DNA from: Hyphomonadaceae bacterium UBA4763 | Lineage (GTDB): Bacteria; Pseudomonadota; Alphaproteobacteria; Caulobacterales; Aquidulcibacteraceae | Reading direction: 5' to 3' | NCBI GenBank assembly: GCA_002403455.1 | Contig: DHHV01000118.1 | Span: forward strand, 500 to 17,301 | DNA: 16,802 nt | Shown: piece by piece, positions 13,236-16,802 of the stretch | Layout of the letters: each line of letters begins with the position of its first letter | Position numbering within the stretch: position 1 is the stretch's first letter | Made by a program: the position numbers and the translations under genes | Notes under the pieces: model-generated | The model's database searches: none | Told to the model about the DNA's origin: nothing | Seen by the model: only the letters and a program-made list of their open reading frames with translations

Positions 13236-14890
13236 GCCAAGAGCTAGTCCTCGCCAGCGCGCAATTGCGGGCCCAAGTGGGCGATTTGGCCGGCAATGCC
13301 GGTCAGATCATCGCCGCCGCCAATGCGGCGGCCGAACGGGGGGCCGCGCTCGTGCTGACGCCGGAATTATCCGTGCTCGGCTATCCGCCCGAAGATTTGG
13401 TGCTGCGCCCCTCGGTCGTCGCCGCCAGCGCCCGCGCGCTCGACCATATCGCCCGCGCCACCGCGCAGGCCAAGATCGGGATTATTGTCGGCGCCCCGAT
13501 CGCCGAGAATGGCAAGCTATACAACGCCGCCGTGTTGATCGAGGGCGGCCGCGTCATCGGCGCGACCTATAAAGTCGATCTGCCCAATTATGGCGTGTTC
13601 GACGAAAAGCGGGTGTTCTCGCCCGGCCCGGCGCCGGTTCCGCTCGATTGGCGGGGGTATAAGCTCGGCGTCGCGATCTGCGAGGATTTCTGGAACCGCG
13701 GACCGGCCGAAGCCCTCGCTGCCGGCGGCGCTGAATTCCTGATGGCCCCGAATGGCTCGCCCTATCGGCGCACGATCGAGACCGAGCGGCTGGCGGCCAT
13801 GCGCCCGCGCGTGGTCGAGACCGCCCTGCCGTTCATCTTCGTCAATCGGGTCGGCGGCCAGGATGACTTGGCCTTTGACGGGCGCAGTTTCAGCCTCGAC
13901 CAGACGGGCGCAATCGTCCAACAGCTCCCGGCTTTTGCCGAAAAGCTGAGTCTGGCGACCTGGCGACGCGGGCCCAAGGGGTGGGCGTGCGTTACCGCCG
14001 AACGCGCCGAGCCTGAAGCCGCCGCCGCGCTTGATTACGCCGCGATGATGCAAGCGGTCGGCGATTATGTTGACGCTAATGGATTTCCTGGCGTGTTGTT
14101 GGGCCTTTCCGGCGGGGTGGATAGCGCGCTGACCGCCGCCATCGCCGTCGACGCGCTCGGCGCCGAGCGCGTCTGGGCGGTCATGCTGCCTTTCCGTTAT
14201 ACCAGCAGCGATTCGCTCGCCGACGCTCGGCTGATCGCCAAGACGCTTGGCGTTCGCTATGACGAGATCGGCATCGATCCAGCCATGCGCGGTTTCCTGG
14301 ACATGCTGAGCGGACCCTTTGCCGGGCTCGAGGCCGACGTCACCGAAGAAAACCTGCAATCACGGGCGCGCGGCGTCACGCTGATGGCGCTCTCGAACAA
14401 ATTTGGGGCCTTGTTGCTGACGACCGGTAATAAATCCGAGATCGCCACTGGCTATGCGACGCTTTATGGCGATATGAGCGGCGGTTATAACCCGATCAAG
14501 GACCTCTATAAGACCGAGGTCTACGCCATCGCCCGTTGGCGAAATGCGCAAATCCCGCGCGGCGGAGCGGGGCCAGCCGGGATCGTCATCCCCGAGCGGG
14601 TGTTGTCGCGCGCGCCCAGCGCCGAGTTGCGGCCCAACCAGACCGATCAGGACAGCCTGCCGCCTTATGACATGCTCGATGCGATCTTGCGCGGACTGAT
14701 CGAGCGCGACGAAAGCGTCGATATCATCGCCGCCCAGGGCTTTGACCGGGCCGTCGTTGCGCGGGTCGAGCGGCTCTTGCACCTCTCCGAATATAAACGC
14801 CGTCAAGCCGCCCCCGGCGTCAAGCTCGGTGCGCGCGCCTTTGGCCGCGACCGCCGTTATCCGATCAGCCACAAATGGCGCGAGGGGTAG
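13232..14890 (+). CDS. nadE: Glutamine-dependent NAD+ synthetase
   Basis: Catalyses the last step of NAD+ synthesis, amidating nicotinic acid adenine dinucleotide with ATP and ammonia from glutamine. The 552-residue protein has two domains. The N-terminal nitrilase-like glutaminase (about 1-265) shows the triad Glu45 (TPELSVLGYPPEDL), Lys114 (ATYKVDLPNYGVFDE) and Cys150 (GVAICEDFW). The C-terminal synthetase domain (about 270-545) has the PP-loop LSGGVDSALTAA (SGGVDS 293-298). It also has ENLQSRARGVTLMALSN and TTGNKSEIATGYATLYGDMSGGYNPIKDLYKTEVYA, diagnostic of NadE, and the C-terminal EYKRRQAAPGVKLGARAFGRDRRYPISHKW. The fusion makes ammonia channelling between domains likely. It is the fourth gene of the protease-rarA-pseudouridine synthase run and ends a few bases before the HTH gene. 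Confidence 0.97.
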   Translation: MSQELVLASAQLRAQVGDLAGNAGQIIAAANAAAERGAALVLTPELSVLGYPPEDLVLRPSVVAASARALDHIARATAQAKIGIIVGAPIAENGKLYNAAVLIEGGRVIGATYKVDLPNYGVFDEKRVFSPGPAPVPLDWRGYKLGVAICEDFWNRGPAEALAAGGAEFLMAPNGSPYRRTIETERLAAMRPRVVETALPFIFVNRVGGQDDLAFDGRSFSLDQTGAIVQQLPAFAEKLSLATWRRGPKGWACVTAERAEPEAAAALDYAAMMQAVGDYVDANGFPGVLLGLSGGVDSALTAAIAVDALGAERVWAVMLPFRYTSSDSLADARLIAKTLGVRYDEIGIDPAMRGFLDMLSGPFAGLEADVTEENLQSRARGVTLMALSNKFGALLLTTGNKSEIATGYATLYGDMSGGYNPIKDLYKTEVYAIARWRNAQIPRGGAGPAGIVIPERVLSRAPSAELRPNQTDQDSLPPYDMLDAILRGLIERDESVDIIAAQGFDRAVVARVERLLHLSEYKRRQAAPGVKLGARAFGRDRRYPISHKWREG

Positions 14891-14894
14891 GGGG

Positions 14895-15164
14895 ATGGGT
14901 GGGGCGATCGAGGAAATGGACGACGCGCCGCTCACCTATGAAGACCTCGCGCGTATGCGGCGAACGCCGCGAGTGAAAATCATCCGCCGCGCGTTGGGAC
15001 TGACCCAGGAAGACTTCGCCGCGCAATTTCGCATACCGATCGGCACATTGCGCGATTGGGAACAGGGCCGTAGCGCGCCCGACGCCGCCGCCAACGCCTT
15101 TTTGCGCGTCATCGCTCGCGAGCCGGACGCCGTTCGCCGCGCGTCGGGAGGTCTATGGAAATGA
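14895..15164 (+). CDS. XRE-type helix-turn-helix protein resembling the DNA-binding antitoxin/YiaG group
   Basis: The 89-residue protein carries a helix-turn-helix in residues about 38-65: ALGLTQEDFAAQFRIPIGTLRDWEQGRSAPD. It is followed by AANAFLRVIAREPDAVRRAS. This tail after the HTH is typical of YiaG-like and HigA-like regulators, many of them antitoxins. It lies only 4 nt after nadE, with GAGGGG at 14882-14887 as a possible ribosome-binding site for the ATG at 14895. A second ATG at 14916 would shorten it by 7 residues. No RelE/HigB/BrnT-like toxin gene is next to it, so it is an orphan here. Its stop overlaps the next ATG (ATGA at 15161-15164). It probably binds DNA, perhaps its own promoter region, but the target is unknown. 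Confidence 0.85.
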   Translation: MGGAIEEMDDAPLTYEDLARMRRTPRVKIIRRALGLTQEDFAAQFRIPIGTLRDWEQGRSAPDAAANAFLRVIAREPDAVRRASGGLWK

Positions 15165-15646
15165 GTATTTTTCCAACAAGGAAAAGTGAGGGACGCACAC
15201 GGGGCTTCGCTAACGTCGTGAACAGATTGTATTTTTCTATTATTTTGATGAGCTGCTCAATACTAAGCGCTTGCGTGCCGGTTACGAAATTGACTATTTC
15301 TAACATGTCAACTTATAAAATTTTTTTAGATACTCATAGGGGCGACATTGTCGTTGAACCCAACGCTGAGTCGCCGCCATTTTATGTACCTTATTTTGGA
15401 CCAGGAAAAGGCTGGTTATATATTTCTACTGAATTTTGTAAAATTGTTTACAAATCACCGAATGACCCATCTCTTGCGAAAAGAATAGAAAAAAGGCATT
15501 TTCTTGGAATTGTGGTTCCGTTGATATTTAAAGACGACTTTAGTTTAGCTTTCGACAAGTCGTCCCCGATCGGCAAACATTTGGAATCAGTTAGTGCCGA
15601 TTATGTTTTGGCGCCAATCTCAAATTGTACGACCTCCGACCCGTAA
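15161..15646 (+). CDS. Putative lipoprotein of unknown function, AT-rich
   Basis: I do not recognise a family for this 161-residue protein. It has a hydrophobic segment NRLYFSIILMSCSILSAC with a lipobox LSAC (Cys38), so export and lipid attachment are likely; the residue after Cys is Val, not Asp. The mature part contains TKLTISNMSTYKIFLDTHRGDIVVEPNAE and FYVPYFGPGKGWLYISTEFCKIVYK, with two later cysteines. The ATG at 15161 has GGGAGG (15146-15151) at 9 nt and an ATGA overlap with the HTH gene. A GTG at 15218 (MNRLYFSIILMSC) would give a more usual signal length. Base composition from about 15160 to 15650 is visibly AT-rich, with many TTT, AAA and TTG/TTA codons, unlike all neighbours. This suggests later acquisition. 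Confidence 0.75.
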   Translation: MSIFPTRKSEGRTRGFANVVNRLYFSIILMSCSILSACVPVTKLTISNMSTYKIFLDTHRGDIVVEPNAESPPFYVPYFGPGKGWLYISTEFCKIVYKSPNDPSLAKRIEKRHFLGIVVPLIFKDDFSLAFDKSSPIGKHLESVSADYVLAPISNCTTSDP

Positions 15647-15666
15647 ATCAGCCAAAGCCGAGCGAT

Positions 15667-15701
15667 CCGCGCGCTCCCCCTTTCGCATTTGTAACGCGCG
15701 G
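15667..15701 (+). repeat. Inverted and direct repeats after the lipoprotein gene
   Basis: CCGCGCG (15667-15673) and CGCGCGG (15695-15701) form a 7-bp stem around a 21-nt loop, with no T-run afterwards. GCGCGCTCC also occurs twice, 40 nt apart (15669-15677 and 15709-15717). The pair could mark a weak terminator or an old junction of the AT-rich segment. Confidence 0.3.
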
Positions 15702-15706
15702 CCCCC

Positions 15707-15734
15707 TTGCGCGCTCCATAAATATCAATAAAAT
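15707..15734 (+). promoter_or_regulatory. Weak candidate promoter of the beta-solenoid gene
   Basis: TTGCGC (15707-15712) and TAAAAT (15729-15734) are 16 nt apart in an otherwise AT-rich stretch, 30 nt upstream of the start codon. The -35 box is poor. GGAG (15753-15756) is the ribosome-binding site, 8 nt before the ATG. Confidence 0.3.
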
Positions 15735-15764
15735 AACATTGCTAATCGATATGGAGCCCCGTTC

Positions 15765-16802
15765 ATGACTCGCCTCATTCCGACGACCGTTGCGGCAATT
15801 ACGCTTGCCTCAGGCCTCGCGCTCGGGGCCGGCCCGGCCTTCGCGCAGAGCGCCGCCCCGGAGGTCAAGCTTGACAATGTCGTTGGTCGCCTTGTTTGGC
15901 GCAATGCGCCGGGGCCGGTTCGCGTCACGATCGGGGAAGGGGCGTTCAAGCCCAAGCTTTCCCAATCGGGCGGCGTTTCCGCCATTCAAGGGCCGGATAA
16001 CATTCGCCTCAGCCAATGCTCGACCCGCAACAATGTCACCCGGCTGCGGATCAATGATCGCGACATCCGTCTCGAAGAGCTCCCCGAAATCACCGTTACC
16101 GCCCCGGCCGAGGCGCGGCTGGTCATCGACGGCGGTGTGCTGTTCGGCGGCGGCGCGACGCTCGGGGCGGGCGATATCGGCCTCAGCAGCTGCGGGGATT
16201 TGCGCTTTGACGCCGTGCGCGCTCGCCTCGATGCGCGCGTGTCGGGGAGCGGCGATCTGCAGATTGGCCCCGTCGGCGGTCCGGCGAACCTTGCCGTCTC
16301 CGGGTCAGGCGACATTGCGATCGCCTCGATCGGCGCCGCCGCCGAGATCAGCGTGTCCGGTTCCGGCGATGTGGCGGCAGGCGCGATCGCTGGCCCGGCC
16401 GTTTTGTCGGTATCGGGATCGGGCGATGTCAAGGTTGGCGAAATTCGCGGCCGCGCCGACCTGTCCGTCTCCGGCTCAGGCGATATCGACTTCCAGAAGA
16501 TCAGCGGCGCGGCCGATCTCTCGGTCAGCGGCTCGGGCGACATCGCGGGCGGCGCCATCCTCGGCCCGGCGACATTTTCGGTAACGGGCTCGGGCAATAT
16601 TGCGGCAGGTTCAGTGACCGGCGCGATTGCCGCCGTTCTCAACGGCTCGGGCGAGGTCGACATTGCCGCAGGCGCCGCCGATCGCGTCAGCGTCACCGCC
16701 GGCGGGGCGAGCAGCTTTACTTTCCTCGGCGAGGCAAAAACCGCAGAGATCGAGGCGCATGGCGGCGCCGACGTGACGCTGGCGCGCGTCGCCACCCCGC
16801 CG
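15765..16802 (+). CDS. Secreted GIN-domain (DUF2807-like) repeat protein, 3'-truncated by the window end
   Basis: The frame is open from ATG 15765 to the last base (346 residues, no stop seen). It has a signal peptide MTRLIPTTVAAITLASGLALGAGPAFA, cleaved probably before QS. Residues about 35-130 look like the start of a head GIN domain (VVGRLVWRNAPGPVRVTIGEG, then RLRINDRDIRLEELPEITVTAPAEARLVIDGG). From residue 140 the sequence is a 19-residue repeat, six exact VSGSGD copies plus LSSCGD, VTGSGN and LNGSGE, which is expected to fold as a parallel beta-helix. Cys85 and Cys143 could form a disulfide outside the cytoplasm. GGAG at 15753-15756 supports the start. Function is unknown; the family is named putative auto-transporter adhesin, but I see no autotransporter barrel in the window. 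Confidence 0.85.
   Translation, partial: MTRLIPTTVAAITLASGLALGAGPAFAQSAAPEVKLDNVVGRLVWRNAPGPVRVTIGEGAFKPKLSQSGGVSAIQGPDNIRLSQCSTRNNVTRLRINDRDIRLEELPEITVTAPAEARLVIDGGVLFGGGATLGAGDIGLSSCGDLRFDAVRARLDARVSGSGDLQIGPVGGPANLAVSGSGDIAIASIGAAAEISVSGSGDVAAGAIAGPAVLSVSGSGDVKVGEIRGRADLSVSGSGDIDFQKISGAADLSVSGSGDIAGGAILGPATFSVTGSGNIAAGSVTGAIAAVLNGSGEVDIAAGAADRVSVTAGGASSFTFLGEAKTAEIEAHGGADVTLARVATPP
16182..16655 (+). repeat. 57-nt tandem coding repeat (19-residue VSGSGD units)
   Basis: Nine motif copies begin at 16182, 16239, 16296, 16353, 16410, 16467, 16524, 16581 and 16638, each exactly 57 nt apart. The encoded motifs are LSSCGD, VSGSGD (six times), VTGSGN and LNGSGE. Codons differ between copies (for example GTG TCG GGG, GTC TCC GGG, GTA TCG GGA, GTC AGC GGC), so the repeat is kept at the protein level rather than being a recent DNA duplication. 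A fainter continuation (HGGAD near 16758) keeps about the same period. Confidence 0.9.

Noticed and set aside
15109..15306. Small - strand frame (65 aa) over the HTH/lipoprotein junction
   Set aside because: It overlaps two + strand genes that have ribosome-binding sites; no motif or start signal supports it.
14891..15660. Complete toxin-antitoxin pair
   Set aside because: The HTH protein is antitoxin-like, but the neighbouring product has a lipoprotein signal and no toxin motif, and there is no room for a toxin between nadE and the HTH gene.
15790..16584. Second + strand frame (264 aa) inside the solenoid gene
   Set aside because: Arg/Pro/Ser-rich frame-shifted shadow; the frame starting at 15765 has the signal peptide and the family motifs.
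16182..16655. CRISPR array
   Set aside because: The 57-nt periodicity is continuous coding sequence with variable codons, without identical direct repeats separated by unique spacers.
15986..16795. Repetitive open frame on the - strand (PEPDTD-like repeats) opposite the solenoid gene
   Set aside because: The repeat pattern is the mirror of the VSGSGD coding repeats. The + strand has a signal peptide and a ribosome-binding site, and the - strand has neither.

Overview
The window comes from an alphaproteobacterial chromosome. The evidence is the gene order (spc operon, secY, a short-LID adk, then rpsM-rpsK-rpoA-rplQ, with no rpmJ or infA in between), the following deg protease-rarA-rluA block, and the G+C-rich coding sequence. 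I cannot place it below class level.

Positions 1-6529 hold the end of the S10 operon (rplP, cut by the window edge) and the spc operon: rpmC, rpsQ, rplN, rplX, rplE, rpsN, rpsH, rplF, rplR, rpsE, rpmD, rplO and secY. All lie on the + strand, tightly packed and often joined by ATGA-type overlaps. adk follows with a GTGA overlap. A good -35/-10 pair and a structured leader then restart transcription for the alpha operon: rpsM (TTG start), rpsK, rpoA and rplQ. Hairpins sit at the rplE/rpsN, rpsK/rpoA and rpoA/rplQ junctions. The one before rpoA looks like an intrinsic terminator or attenuator.

Positions 9783-14890 hold a second co-directional run: a periplasmic Deg/HtrA protease with two PDZ domains, the AAA+ ATPase RarA, an RluA-type pseudouridine synthase, and glutamine-dependent NAD+ synthetase. 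Each gene overlaps the next by a few bases (4 nt at deg/rarA and rlu/nadE, 14 nt at rarA/rlu). This looks like an envelope, replication and RNA-modification housekeeping operon.

Positions 14895-16802 are the accessory part. They hold a small XRE-type helix-turn-helix protein resembling an antitoxin but with no toxin beside it, then a visibly AT-rich gene for an unrecognised lipoprotein joined to it by ATGA, then a secreted beta-solenoid (GIN-domain/DUF2807-like) protein with nine repeats at an exact 57-nt spacing, cut by the window end.

No RNA genes, insertion sequences or CRISPR arrays were seen. Most of the window is ordinary housekeeping DNA. I did not find a convincing new multi-gene system. 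The most interesting items are the rpsM leader with mutually exclusive pairings and a palindrome over its -10 box, the hairpin upstream of rpoA, the AT-rich lipoprotein, and the solenoid protein.
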